DNA of 64,000 nucleotides from Heterotrichella gracilis (taxonomy: Eukaryota; Sar; Xanthophyceae; Tribonematales; Xanthonemataceae), in assembly GCA_032358255.1 (NCBI GenBank), contig JAULBX010026496.1, positions 124,001 to 188,000 of the forward strand. The letters run 5' to 3'. Below are positions 1 to 12,087 of the stretch, piece after piece (the first letter of the stretch is position 1; each line of letters opens with the position of its first letter). The notes beneath the pieces were generated by a model. The model saw only the letters and a program-made list of their open reading frames with translations, had not been told where the DNA came from and made no database searches. The position numbers were made by a program, and so were the translations under genes.

Positions 1-211
1 GAGGAAAGTATAGACCCTAAAGCGGGTGCATGCGGCGTACCAGCCAGTCGTGTGTAATCTGCACGGGTGGGGATTTGGGTAGGGGGTGGGGGGTGTATTG
101 GAGTAGCATTGAGCATGGGGTCAAAGTGCAGATTGTTACCGCTTGCACGGGTGGAGGGCGGGTTTCATGTGTAAGGTTTGGGTGGTTAAGGTGTTAGGGT
201 TTCCCCATCTG

Positions 212-355
212 TTGATCGATGTCCAATCTTGGCAGCTAACCATGAGCCGCATGGGTTTTGGATTTATACTTAAGGGTTTGGGTTGTTTAGTTGGTAGGGT
301 TTACTTACCGATTGGTCAATGTCCGATTTTGCCAGCTTGACCATGAGGCGCATGA
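212..355 (-). repeat. Two decayed copies of the donor side of SET-gene exon 3
   Basis: The last 45 or so bases of exon 3 (411-455 side), coding MRLMVKL...D.DQS and its donor, recur about every 100 bp further into the intron, near 311-355 (MRLMVKLAKSD, with a good GTAAGT donor) and near 212-255 (MRLMV, then diverged and out of frame). TTTAGGG-like motifs lie between the units. Confidence 0.7.
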
Positions 356-410
356 GGGTTTAGAGTTCCGCATCTGGGGTTTGAGTTGTTAGGGTTTAGG
401 GTTTCCTTAC

Positions 411-1654
411 CGATTGGTCGACGTCCGATTTGGACAACTTGACCATGAGGCGCATGGGGATCTCAAAAATGAGGTCACCTTTCTGCACGGGGGAGCAAAA
501 CGGTTAGCCACCAAAACCCTACTCAAATCCTAGCCAGGGGGCTCTGAAAACCCTAGCCTGGCAGGGTACACCAGGTTGCATATGGGGTGTGTGAGGGATG
601 GGCGCCGTTATTTGGCAAATAACCCTGTTCTCGGACATGGATGTGTGAAGTGGCGTATCAACGCCCCACAAACGACGGCGCAAGCGTGCAGGACACGCGT
701 AGTGCACAGCTTGTCTGCATTGTCTTCGTTTGATTGATCCTGGCATGTGTGCCTGTGTGTGGCTTGGGGAGCATGAGTGGAAAGTTGTGGGTGGTTCGCG
801 AGCTGCACCGGGTGTTTTTGAGAACCATGGACATGTGTGACGAGCATGCAATGCACATAGTTCCCCCTGAAGGCTGCACCCTTTCCTCCCTTGTTACCTC
901 GACGTTGTTGTTTGCCAATGCCCCCCTGATGCAGGTCTCACACGCCCTCCCAATGTCAAAATTGACCTGAGGCACATGCAGCGTTTTAATTTGGTGGCAC
1001 AATGGCTCAATACCTCAATGGCATTACTGCGTTGGGGGCAAAAACCCTATTATGGGTTCAGGAGCAGGGGTTTTAGGGGGGGGCTTTGCACCCTTTGGTG
1101 TGGCCTGCCAGAGCTTTCACAGCTATCAAGGGTTATTGATAGCTGCTCAATAGGTGGCTGATTGGCACCGTCACATGTGGTGCCAGAACCCTACCCAAGG
1201 GTTTGCCGGGACCACGTGCACGTTGTAAGGTTTAAGTTCCCCCTGTTCAGCAGCTGGCCCCTCGCTGGCACCCACCGTGAGTCCATACTTCCCCACCATG
1301 GGTTCACAGGTGGCGCATGTAGGATTTAGGGTCTTCATGCTCATATCAAGACGTGTGCGATTTTGTGATGGCTTTAGGGTTTATCAACATCGTGTGGCTG
1401 TAGGGTTTAGGGAGGTGGGTTCAGGGTTAACCCTAAACCTACATGCTTGATCATTCACATGCCTTTGAGTATCAAAGCATGTTGGTTTAGGGTTTAGGAT
1501 TTAGGTTCCAAGCACGCACCGTCCCGCCGTTTTTTCTCAACCACTCTATGAGCGCCAGCTCAGCATCTGTCGCCTCGCTGGCACCCTCACACAGGCCCAG
1601 GCCAAACATCACCACCAGGGCCACCATCACCACCCTGCCACACTGTTGCTTCAT
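411..1654 (-). CDS. SET-domain protein methyltransferase (Rubisco LSMT/SETD class), N-terminal exons, partial
   Basis: Three exons read right to left: 1520-1654, 898-966 and 411-482, all in phase 0 with GT-AG borders; the gene continues past the left edge. Exon 1 begins with ATG at 1654 and encodes a hydrophobic signal-like N-terminus (residues 8-22, VVMVALVVMFGLGL) followed by ALIEWLRKNGGT. Exon 2 gives IGRACETCIRGAL and exon 3 gives KGDLIFEIPMRLMVKL. The order WLxxxGG, then GR...C.RG, then KGDLIFEIP is the known start of the split SET domain of Rubisco large-subunit and SETD3/SETD6-type lysine methyltransferases, which methylate non-histone proteins using SAM. The catalytic C-terminal half is outside the window, so substrate and activity cannot be judged. 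A secretory-like leader instead of an obvious plastid transit peptide is odd for this class. Family assignment is inferred from these motifs only. Confidence 0.72.
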
Positions 1655-3135
1655 GGCGGCTGGAGGGCCGCCCTGGCGGGGTGGGGGATGGTGGGGTGGG
1701 GGTGCCCGCTGGTGGGGTGGAGGGTTCTTTCCAGCCCTGGGTGGAGCCCGCGTGGGGTAGGGTGGAAGGGTTTTCTGAGTTGGGTGGATGGTGGGTGCTC
1801 AACGCATCGACGTGTATAAAGACGAGTATGTGTGTGGTGGTGGGTTGGGGGGGTGGGGGCGGGAAGAAGTTGTTGGAGGCAAGGCCACCCTGGTGGTGAG
1901 GGTGTGGGGACCGGTGGGGACACGTCCCTCAAAGGTCAGTAAACAGCCACGCACGCTCATATCTTAACTCGATAAAGGGTGCTTTGCGGTATATATACCG
2001 TGTTATAGCCTAATTAGGCCGCTCCAAGTCTACCAACGATGTCATGCACCAAATGCCTGCATTGGAATAGGCGTGCAAACAATGAGTGCATGTAACCAAC
2101 GGTTTCCAACCTGTAGGTAGCAGGACACGTAGTTGCAAATATTGCGTATTGTGCTCTGCACATGCATTGCGCGTTTGTCAAATTGCTGGTGCATGCACAT
2201 GCCAGCAACATACACACCACCAGCTAGCTCCGAGATGACGCACGCACGTTTGGTGGAGCCTTCGAGGCGTGGTCACGCCACGCCGAGCAACAAGACACCA
2301 CCCTTTTTTAGGTGAGTTAGCGACTGAGGTGATCGATCTGGTTTACTAATATCAGTTGTCTGGTCATGAGGGATGGGTGCTTAGTGCGATACCATCCGGC
2401 AAGAGTATGGCAAAACTGGGCTAAGCTGCGGGTTGAGCTGCGCCTGTAAGCTGTTTGCCTGAAAAGAAAACTGTCATTGGCAGAAATATTGTTGCGTTGC
2501 CTGAATGCCAAGCATGGCTGGGTGGCTTTGCCCTAGGGTCCTTGACCAATACCCTGCCCGAGGGTAAAGTGAAGTGGCCCAGTGACTCAGCGGCTGGGCT
2601 CAGCCAGTGGAACCAGCCTGGTACCCCACAGTGCTGTTCCAATGTTGCATTTACAGCACCTGAATCTGATCCGTCCGCCAGTGGCAGACAGGGAGGTATA
2701 TTCCGCCTGTGGTGTGTTATTGAGACTCTCTGAGGCCCATCTGTGTCAAGACTGCTAACACCCCCCAGTGGCACACAAAGTTTGCTTTGCCAGCCTCAGC
2801 TATTATAGCTGATAATATTAGCCCTCTGCAGCCATGGTTCATCAACCAGAAGCCATGTGCACCGAGCTTGTTGCGTGCACCTGATGGTCGGGTTGGACTG
2901 CACCAAACATTGTGCACATGCCATGCATCCCCCGCTGAGGCGCACACAGTGCCCTGGCGCGAGCCAACCCAACACATCACGTGCGTCACTTGATATTCTT
3001 TGCAATATAAATGGGACTTCTAATATACAACAACTTTGCCCATTTCATCAACCTGAATGGTAGGCAACGGACAGGTTCATGTGAAGAAAAGTTCCTAAAC
3101 TCGGCCAAAATCGGGGGGTACAACCCCCTGTCGCC
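1655..3135. other. Intergenic region upstream of the SET gene and downstream of the beta-mannosidase gene
   Basis: No gene recognised. It should hold the SET-gene promoter; a palindromic GGTATATATACC lies at about 1987-1998, some 335 bp upstream of the ATG. Overlapping open frames near 2421-2774 on both strands have no recognisable domain. A reverse-strand TGTAA at 2651-2655 is a candidate poly(A) signal for the beta-mannosidase gene. Confidence 0.4.
2651..2655 (-). terminator. Candidate TGTAA poly(A) signal, beta-mannosidase gene
   Basis: Reverse-strand TGTAA about 480 bp downstream of the stop codon. TGTAA is the usual green-algal poly(A) signal; assignment to this transcript is inference. 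Confidence 0.3.
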
Positions 3136-6100
3136 TCAGTCGCTGCTGCTGACTGCCACCAGCGCCTGCTTCTCATAATCCCTCCCCTGCACCACCTCCT
3201 CCCCCTCAACAGCCGCATCATTTCCCCCCTGATCATCCAGCGGGGCATGATCCGACTTGATCCGACCCGAAAACAAATTGCGTCCAAGGGAGGTATTTGC
3301 AGCTCGATGGAACCCGAAAATCGCGGCACATGCCACAACCGCCCCCGCAAAAAATCCCCCCACAACTGCGCCTACCCCTACAGAACTCCCTCCCTTTTCC
3401 CCTGACTGTGTCCCTTCCTCCCCTTGTGAGCTTTCCCCCTGCGACTCCTCCCGTTGGTTTGCCGATGCAGAGGTTTGCTGCGTGGCATGCGGGGCCGGGC
3501 CGGTGGGTGCTGTAGGCTTCACATTGGGGGAGCCACCATCGTTGACCAGATGGGTATCTAGGTAGTCTTCCTCAGGAGGGGCAGCATCTTTGGAAGGAGA
3601 AGGGGAGGGGTTGGCAGACCTGCAGGGGGGAAATAAGACTGTTGTCGATGCCAACAGGATGGTGAGGTCATACCTGCGGTTACTACCCGGGTTGCCTCAC
3701 CCCATTCAACAACTGTCAGACCACTGTGTATTTGGCAACAATTCACAATAACGCCCCAAGCAAGCCCATCAAGTGCGTACGGCTTCAGTACATAACGAGC
3801 ACCATATTTTTGACACCAAATGCAGCAAATTCCTGCAATGCCACCCCACATTCGGACCTGCCAGGTAAAGCCCCTTGCTCCTCCCTTCCCTGTTCGTTGT
3901 CTTTTGTCCCCCCCTCTGAACCCCCCTCAGTACCCTCCTCACTCCCTTCCCTCCCTGCTGCCAGGTGGACGTCATACATCGAAAAAAAATCGATGGAATC
4001 CCGCAGCCGCGAAGGGGAGAATTTTGCAGGGGAGGTAAAGGTGAGGGTCCTGGTGTCCCAGGGGGTTAGCAGGAAATTGTTGTCGCTGAAGAACCCCGGG
4101 AGAGGGGTTTCCAGGGCCACAAAGGGCGCCACTGCTGTGGCAGACAAGGTGAAAGTGGCCTGCGAGGGAACAAGGGGATGATTATCGAAAGGGCTGTGTA
4201 TGATACTGCGGCTACCCTATTAGGGTTGACAGCTGTGGCTGACGGGGTGAGCAAGGGGCAAAGGGGATATTTCCCCGCACCTACCTCGGTCTCTGTAACC
4301 ATTTCCAGTGAGACTATGGAAATGTTGGGATTGCGGAGGGGGGCGTCCTTCACTGGCCCCATCAGCAGCATTTCCTCCCCGCTGAATATTTCATTGTTGC
4401 TTCCCTGGGACCGGTGCCACTCCCTGAAGGCCTGGGAGACGCTGTGGGAGGCACAGCGAAAGGGTGGATCAGCATGTGTGTGTGTGGGGGGGGGGTTGAG
4501 AAGCGTGGTGCCTTGCGTGACATGCGGGAGGGTTTTTGTCAAACCCTTGTAGGGGGTTTGGGACAAGGGGGGATATAAGGGGTCCACTGTATGGCAGCAG
4601 GTTGCAGGGCAAGGTGGGAGAACAGGTGTAGGTAATGAGATTTTGGATTCTGATCATGTAACTGGACATGGACTAATCATACAGCCTGCCCCCGCCTCAG
4701 TGTGTGGGCTCCTACCACAAGCACAGCGCAGCGCATTGTACCCACACCCCCCACCCCATTCCCCATCTTTCCACTCATTTACCCCCTACATTGCCTAATT
4801 CTTTGTATTACCCCCCCACCTGCTGTTGCACCCCAGCTGAGTCATACTCCCCCAGGTGACCTCCCCTGTATCCTCTTGTGAACATCCGCCACCATTTTCC
4901 CCCTGATCAAATGCCGGCGCAGCATCCCACCTCAATCTGATCACATGGGTCCCGGGGCCTAATTCATGCGACCCCAAAATGTCCCCGAGCGACACATTTT
5001 TGAGCAGGGTGGCTTGCAGGGAGAGTAACGAGAAGGGGACGGTGGCGGAGGGGAGGTCTTTGGGGACGTGGGTGGCGCCCCAGGGGAGCGCTTCAATGGT
5101 AAGTGTGCCTGAAACGGGGAGGGAAAACACTTGATTGGCCTTGCATTTGCCAACAAATGTATTAAACATGTTCATGCTGTGAGTCAACAACGGATGCAGA
5201 CTTTGGCGCATGCGGTACTGGCGCCAGCGTGGGGTTTGTGAGCCAACACCGTGCCTCCATTGGGGATGGGAACCACATTCTTTGCGCATCCTCCTTTCTG
5301 CGCAGAGGACATGCAAAGCAGCATACCAACCAACCCCGCGCACGTGATGCGACTCCTCCCCTCCCCCACCACCACACACACACACCACCACCACCACCAC
5401 CACCACCACCCACCCACCTTTCATGGCCAGCGGCACATCACTGCTGACGTGCAGCGCCAGCACCCGCCCCCCACGCCCCCCACCCACCCCCTCACCCCCC
5501 TCCCATGTGGCCATGGCCAGCAGAGGGGAGAACACTCGGCGGGTGATGTAGTGGAGCAGCTTCCAGGAGCCCCCCGCGTTCAGGCTGCTCCAGGAGGCAC
5601 CCTACAGTAGGGTTTTGGGTCAGGGTGCAATGGTAGGGATCCTGTCTAAGATTGGTGTGGGTGCAATGGTGGGGTTTCATGCCTTCATCTGACTACATAC
5701 GCATGCACTTGTGGGACATCTACACCCCTTGCCTACTCCCCCTTCCCCCTCCATGCGCATGATATCCCCGCCCCCACCCCCACCAGCCACCCACCCACCA
5801 ACCCCCCACCCACCCAGCCACGTCCCTCACACCCCACACACCCACCAGTCACGTCCCTCACACCCCACACCCCACCTGCCACACGTCGTTGAGCTGCCAG
5901 TACAGCACCCCCATGGTCTGCGCCCCCTCCTCCCCCTTGCCCCTCCGCCAGCGCCCAATGGCAGTGGCGTAGCAGGCAGACTGCTGGACCTGCAAGGGGA
6001 GGATGAAGGTTTTAAAAGAAATCTTCAAGGGTCAAGGTTTGGTATTGTAGGGTTTTGAGGCCAGAAGGAGACCATTCAAGGAAGGGAGGGAGGGAGGGGA

Positions 6101-9100
6101 GCCAGGCCGCATCTGGGCACTACCATATCGTTCCACCCATGGGGTCAAAAGTAGGGACCCGCTTGGATCAGATCTGACAAAATCATGGGTGTGACAGGCA
6201 CACGCAAAACAGCGCGATGCGCACCTGTGTGAGGTACAGCCACAGGCGAAACAGCCTCTCCTGCCGGTCGGGGTTGTTGTTGTGGTCCCTGGCAGGGGGG
6301 AGGCAATAATGGCGGGAGATTTGAACGGGGAGCTCGTCGTTCCCCTTGGGATGGCGCATCCTGGGGAGGGGTATTGCAGTGGTTTTTGCACTAGGGGTTG
6401 GGTGGGGCTGGATATCTTTTGTTTTCTAACCTGTGGCAAGCGTTCCGCCTGTTGATCAACTTCTAAAATGTGGATATTGGATATGACCGGGTTGGAAATG
6501 GGTACATTCAGCCACAATATTAACAGTATGCTCAGGGAATACCAGCTGGCTTCCAAAATGGTATGCACCGTACTCCTTGCTGTACTCATTGACACTTGTC
6601 TCCCCTGGCATACAAACAAATATAATTCTCAATATACTGTAGGTATATCCCCACCTGAAATCAGACATGTCAGCATCCCTCGCCCAGTCTTCCTCCATCG
6701 TCACCGCTTTATACTCGCTCCAGGAGGGTAGGGACTGGGACCCAAACTCCGACACAAATTTTCCGGGGGGGTAGGTCCCCGGGTCCTCGCAATCCGCTTC
6801 ATAGTTGTAGAAATGGATGTCGCCAAAGGCGGGGTCGTTGGTGTTGCCCCACCTGCAGGTAAAGCTAAAACCCTTAGGGTTTTGCCTTGTTGGTTCCTGG
6901 AACACCCTTAGAAGTTTGTCGTGGCTTGCTGCATATAACTTGAGGGTTTTGTTGTGCATGTTGCAAACCCCTTCAGATTGTGTCTCATTCATTGCAAATC
7001 AACGCGAGGCGGCCATTTGGAGGGAAAAAGAAACCATCACAACCCCCAGCCCACTACTTACACCATCAAACTTTGTCAATACACTTTGCAAGAGCCAAAC
7101 CTAAACCCTAAACCGTACCCCTAGGAGCCCACCCCCATAGCAGCCAATTCCAACCCACCCATCAACAAGCAATACTCAATCCTTTTTGTTCAATAAATAC
7201 ATGATGCTCCAAGGCGCCTGAGCACCCACCTTTTGACCAGGGGGTCATGCGCCAGGTACTGGTTGGAAGGGGAGGTGTCCAGGTAGGGTATCTCCGGGTG
7301 AACCCTAGCTAGGGTTCTGCCAATCACGTGCTGGAACAGCGCCACGTGGTCTGTGGCGTACAGCAGGGGGTTGGAACGAGACTCCTCGTACCTGAGGGGA
7401 GGGCAAGGGGGGGTGGGCATGGGTCACGGGGTGTAGGAGATGCGGTAGAGCGACAGGAGGCAGGGTAGGCAGGACCAACAAAATGCAGATGGCAGAGCGA
7501 CGATAGGCAGCCTGTGGCATGTGGTATAGCAACAGAAGGCCTGTAGACAGCCTGTGGCATGTGGTACAGCGAGAGAGGGCAATGTCGACAGTTTTTGGTA
7601 TGTGGTAGAGTGGCAGAAGGCAAGGCAGGGGGTGTTGGGGGTTGGCAACGGCGCTTTTACAGCGGTGTTTCCCACCGATGTAAGCACTGTATAAGAGGTG
7701 GCTGGGTGGTGTTTTCACCCTCCTTCACGTCCCCCACCCTTACCAGCCTCTTGTGAACCATAAACCCTAAACCCTACACCCTTACCAGCCCAGTGAGTTC
7801 TCCACCTCATTGTTCCCTCCCCACAGCGCAGCACTCGCATGCCATCCTAGCCTCCGAGCCTGTTCGGTGATCTCGGCAGTGACCTGGGGGCAAAAGGAAT
7901 GAGGGGTGTTGTGATAAAATTAAAACAAACAAAGAAAAGCCTAGTTATAATATAATTAATCTTACCGACTGCGCCACCACATTCATTTCTTCCCCAAATC
8001 AGCATTCATGTGGGGAACAAATGATTTCCAAAAAGCATTCCAATACCCTCCAAAATATTCGCAGCTGGAGTAATTGCAGGTGGTTGACCTGGCCCCCCAC
8101 GGAAGGTTGACCTGGCTGAACGCGTTGTCACCGGGGTTAGGGTATGCAAGGGGTGCCACACAAAGGCTTGCCGACTCCCTGAAACCCCACCTGTTCCACA
8201 AAAGCGGCATCGTGCGGGTAGGGCGCGCATGCAAACGCCGCCTCCAACCACACCATCAGGCCCGCTTCATCACAGGCTGCCATGAAGGAATCGGTGGCAT
8301 ATCTGCCGCCCCCCCACACACGGATTGCGTTAAAGTTCGCCGCAATTGCCGACCGGATTGTTTCCCGCTCGTGCGCGGGGGTGGTATTGGTGGGGAGGAT
8401 GTTCAAGGGGACCATGTTGGCGCCTGGAGGAGGGGAGGGTGAGTGGTGATGCTGGGGTGATGGTGAATATAGGAGGGGTGCATAAGAGGGGGGGGAGGGG
8501 CATGGTTCCAGAGCAGAATAATGGTGGTGTGGGCATGGATGATTTTCAGAGCGGGTCAGCGCAATGGGTGCGGGCTGTGTCAGAAGTCTTTTTGCATTAC
8601 ATAATACATGGCGGAAGATACAAGAAACAACTTGCCTTTTATGAATATGGGTATCCCGTTCACCCGCAGGTAGAAGTTCTCCCCCCCTGGAATGGGCTCG
8701 CGTACAACGTCCACCTGGCGGAACCCTATGCGCCTGCACACCAAAACCCTACTTCGAAAATAACCCTAATTCGGGGCAGGATAGGGTTGGGGCTGTCCCA
8801 GGCAACAAGGGATGCAGGCAATGAAACAATTGTTGGACATCCATATGACCATGGCAGGGCAAAGCCCCATGGCAAAACTGCCGGCATGGAATAGATCACT
8901 GCTTGATTGAAACAGATGGACAAGTACAGATGTGCAGGTGGGCCCAGTAAACCATTGTTGAAAAAATCGCACTGGGATTTTTCTAGGGGTTCTCACTTCC
9001 CATAAGGTTGTTTCTAGGGTTTAACGCTAGGGTTTCACCTGGTCAGAGTGGAGGCCCCACACCCAGTCTCCTTGGGAACCCCCCCTCCCTCCCCTTTCGC

Positions 9101-12087
9101 CTCCTCCCCACCGCCCTTCACTCCACACCCCTTGCTACCACCAAGGGGTATTGGAGTATCGAGTGAAAAGAGGAGGTTCAGGTCGTACAGGGGCTGGGGC
9201 CCATACCCCCGGGGCCACCACAGGCGGTAGGGGGGCGGGACATCAAACTGCATTTAGAGGGGGGCAGGGAAATTGGGTTGCATAAGGCCAAGGGTAATAA
9301 AATAATAATAGGTCCTTGCATAAGGCCCAAGGGCACATGGGCTGCCCACGATACACAACATGTAAATGCTCGTTTAGAAAGGGTACGAACAATATTAGCA
9401 CATGGTCAAGTGGCGCAAACTTGCGCACGCTGACTGCCATTCTGGCGATGCTGTCGATATGCCTGTAACTTGAAATTGTGACACCATATTGAGGGGTCCA
9501 GCAGTACAGAAGGAGTAGAGGAAGCTGAACGCACTGCACCATACACCCTTGCCACATGCTGTATATACGCGCGTGTGTATAAAGTGAGCCCAAAGGGTTA
9601 GACACAAACCCTCCTAGAGCTCATGTCACCCACCTTGCTCGCCAAAATTATGACCCCTCGCCACATTCACAAACACTCATAACCCTTATGACCCATAAAA
9701 ACCTATCCCCTCCCCCACCTTGATCGTCACCACATTCTCCCCCTCATGCAAATTCTGCGTGTGTGGTGTGGCCCCCCAGTAGGCATACCCTGGGAAGCTA
9801 GCGTTTAGGGTCTCACCAAGGGTTTGCATTGTCACTCCAAACAGACTGCATAACTGGAATGCAGGTAAACAACCAACTACTCTACTCATTGAGTTGCCCT
9901 CCCCCCACCTTGATCGTCACCACATTCTCCCCCTCCACCAGGTTCTGTGCGTGTGTGGTGCCCCCCCAGTAGGCATATCCTGGGAAGCTGGCGCTGAGGG
10001 TTCCGCTGAGGCCAGGCGCAGGGGAGCGAATCACAGCATCCACAACGACGGCGATGGTGCCCCCGGAGGAGTGCAGCTGGCGCACATTTGCACCTGAAGA
10101 GGGGGATTTAGCGCGCATTTTAGGGGTTCAAATGTTTGTGCAGTGCTGCAATGGCTGTATGCCGTGACCCGAGAAAGGTATCCAATGGCGATTTCTAAAC
10201 CCGCCAGAAATTTTGCGCTTTATGTGAGACAAAAGTTGCCATTTCGCCAGTTCCGACCCTGATAAGGGTACCTGCTGCACAGCCCCCAACCCTAAGCAAG
10301 GGTTTGTATAATCCCCACCACCGCCACATCCCACCCACCCACCTGTGATCAGGGGGGAGGAAAATGCCACCAGGGAAATGGGGCCCGCCACCCCTTGGGC
10401 CGCAAATGCGGGCCCCCAGTCCCACCCGAAATCTGACGCGGGCTTGCGCAGCATGTTGTAGTTACCCAGATAGCCAGGGCCCTGCACAGGGGGGCTGTGA
10501 AACATGTGCCGCTGATGCAGAAGGGGTTGGGAGGAGGAGGGAGGTTTCCATGTAACCACGCCATCTTTTCTTCATTGACATAGGAAAGTTGTCAGGAAAA
10601 CTTTCTTTAATTATGAATCAAAGTGTGTGCATGATTGTAGCTCAGATGAATGGTGGTGCCACGACAGGCATGGCAGGCATACAAATGGCATTTTCTACAC
10701 AGGCAAAGCTACACTTGCAGTTACAATTACATCCGCATTTGCATTTTCAGTTACACAGATAGGAGACAAGCGCTGAAAATGACAATCTCTGTGGCCAGCA
10801 AGTGAAAAACACTAAGCTTTTCCACCCCTCACCTTGAGGTTGGGCAGGGGGTATGGGTACTCAGCTGCCCTCTTATCGGCCTCAGGGGGTGCGGGGTTGA
10901 TCGTGATCTCGATAACGTTTTCCCCTTGCTTCAGCAGCTGCTTGACTGGTATGTGGTACTCCCTGCAGGAAGGGTTCATTAGGGTTTCATCAAGGTCCTC
11001 CTCTGTATGCAATGCCTGCTTATGGTTCCTGTTGGTGCAGTGCATTCTGGTTGTTGTGGTGCACCTGGACCTTTGCACTCAAACTTTTTACCTTAAACCC
11101 TTGACCACTGCACCACCTAGGGGAGAGGCACGTCCCTAATCAGCATGCAATTTACGCAACACAGCCGCACCAATCGTAAACACTTCACCCTGACGTACCA
11201 AGCAGTACTCGATCCGTATCATGGCCATGGGTGCATACCTCGTTGACCCACCACGAGGTGTTATGCGGCTGTAGAAACCCTAGCAAAACCCTACCGCAAG
11301 CCCTCACACACACACACGCAGCCCCACCTGAAGGCATTCTCCACTCGAGCAGCCACCTCCCCGTTCACCCTGATCTCCGCTATGGTATCCACCCCTTGCA
11401 CCACCAGCTCCACTGTTGTGTGCGCTAGGATGGCCTGAGGGAGTGACACCTGGCGCCGCCACCGCCACTCCTCCCCTCGCACCCACGCATAATCACGCTC
11501 CCCGTACCTGCGCCACAAGTGCGCACCCTTGGCTTGGTCCGGGTGTATCCTAGGAGAGGGTTTTGTGGGGGTGGGGAAGGTGTTTGGGTGGAGGTTTGTA
11601 GGGTTCCAGAGAGGCTACCGCCTGGAAGGGTTGTAAGTATGGGCCAAAGGTGGTGCACATAGTGTGAGCCTGAAGGTGTCGAGAACCCTAGAATAGAGTT
11701 CAAGATGGCTGGGTTGCGCCTCTCGTGTCCCAAGCTTTGCAACCCTGGCAGCATCCACGCGGTGCATAACCTAAAGTAGGGTTTTGCCAGACTTTGGGTA
11801 TTTGCACGAGGTCAGTAGGGGTTTAGGGGCTATGCATGCATACTCAGCGCAGCATCTCATCTCGCAACCAGCTCGTTTCCGCACCTGTACAGCGGGTTGC
11901 CTATGATCCCCGCGCTTCCCAGTGTGGACAGCGCGTATCCTGGGAGCTGCGCGTCCACGCGGATGCTCCCATTGCCATTGCTGAGGGTCCACCCGGGTCC
12001 CGACAGCCGCACCTCCTGAGCGGCGGCCATCGCCGCGCATACATACACCGCAAGAGCCGCCCAGGCCCCGCGTAACGCCGCGGGCAT
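3136..12087 (-). CDS. MANBA: Beta-mannosidase, glycoside hydrolase family 2, secreted or membrane-anchored
   Basis: Eighteen exons (right to left): 12087-11885, 11507-11328, 10962-10833, 10481-10343, 10093-9909, 9247-9039, 8733-8636, 8423-8191, 7883-7786, 7391-7230, 6852-6655, 6288-6225, 5989-5876, 5601-5418, 5108-4861, 4431-4285, 4159-3858, 3619-3136; 1,125 residues, all phases match. It would release terminal beta-mannose from mannan or N-glycan oligosaccharides. Signal peptide at residues 1-24. Family motifs in order: [57 protein letters not shown] (acid/base Glu about 485), FVSEFGSQS (nucleophile Glu about 581), [14 protein letters not shown] and [15 protein letters not shown]. After the beta-domains that normally end the enzyme come a low-complexity linker and a hydrophobic segment at about 1045-1068, predicting a membrane anchor with a roughly 55-residue tail. 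Intron 7 has a GC donor. The acceptor of exon 16 and the donor of exon 17 are the least certain borders. Confidence 0.9.
5378..5417. repeat. CAC trinucleotide microsatellite next to a splice donor
   Basis: A run of CACCAC units on the plus strand reads as GTG repeats just after the donor of beta-mannosidase exon 14 on the minus strand. Confidence 0.8.
7438..7625. repeat. Imperfect tandem repeat of about 60 bp in beta-mannosidase intron 10
   Basis: The phrase CAGCCTGTGGCATGTGGTA and close variants recurs about every 55-60 bp (three clear units plus degenerate flanks). It lies wholly within the intron between exons 7391-7230 and 7883-7786 and contains no exon sequence. Confidence 0.7.
9719..9812 (-). 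repeat. Partial tandem copy of beta-mannosidase exon 5 inside intron 5
   Basis: The donor half of exon 5 (9909-10093) is repeated about 190 bp downstream: [20 protein letters not shown] here against [20 protein letters not shown] in the exon, with the same ATCAAG|GTGGGG donor. The acceptor half is absent, and a TTTAGGG motif sits where similarity ends. It is probably skipped, because using both copies would duplicate a strand of the beta-domain. Confidence 0.85.

Noticed and set aside
3785-3851. Possible extra beta-mannosidase exon (minus-strand frame with [14 protein letters not shown])
   Set aside because: No acceptor and donor pair places it in phase as well as the direct 3858 to 3619 junction.
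7983-8251. Minus-strand frame between beta-mannosidase exons 8 and 9
   Set aside because: Joining exon 8 directly to 7883 restores the family sequence ending in the GNNE catalytic block; including this piece would disrupt it.
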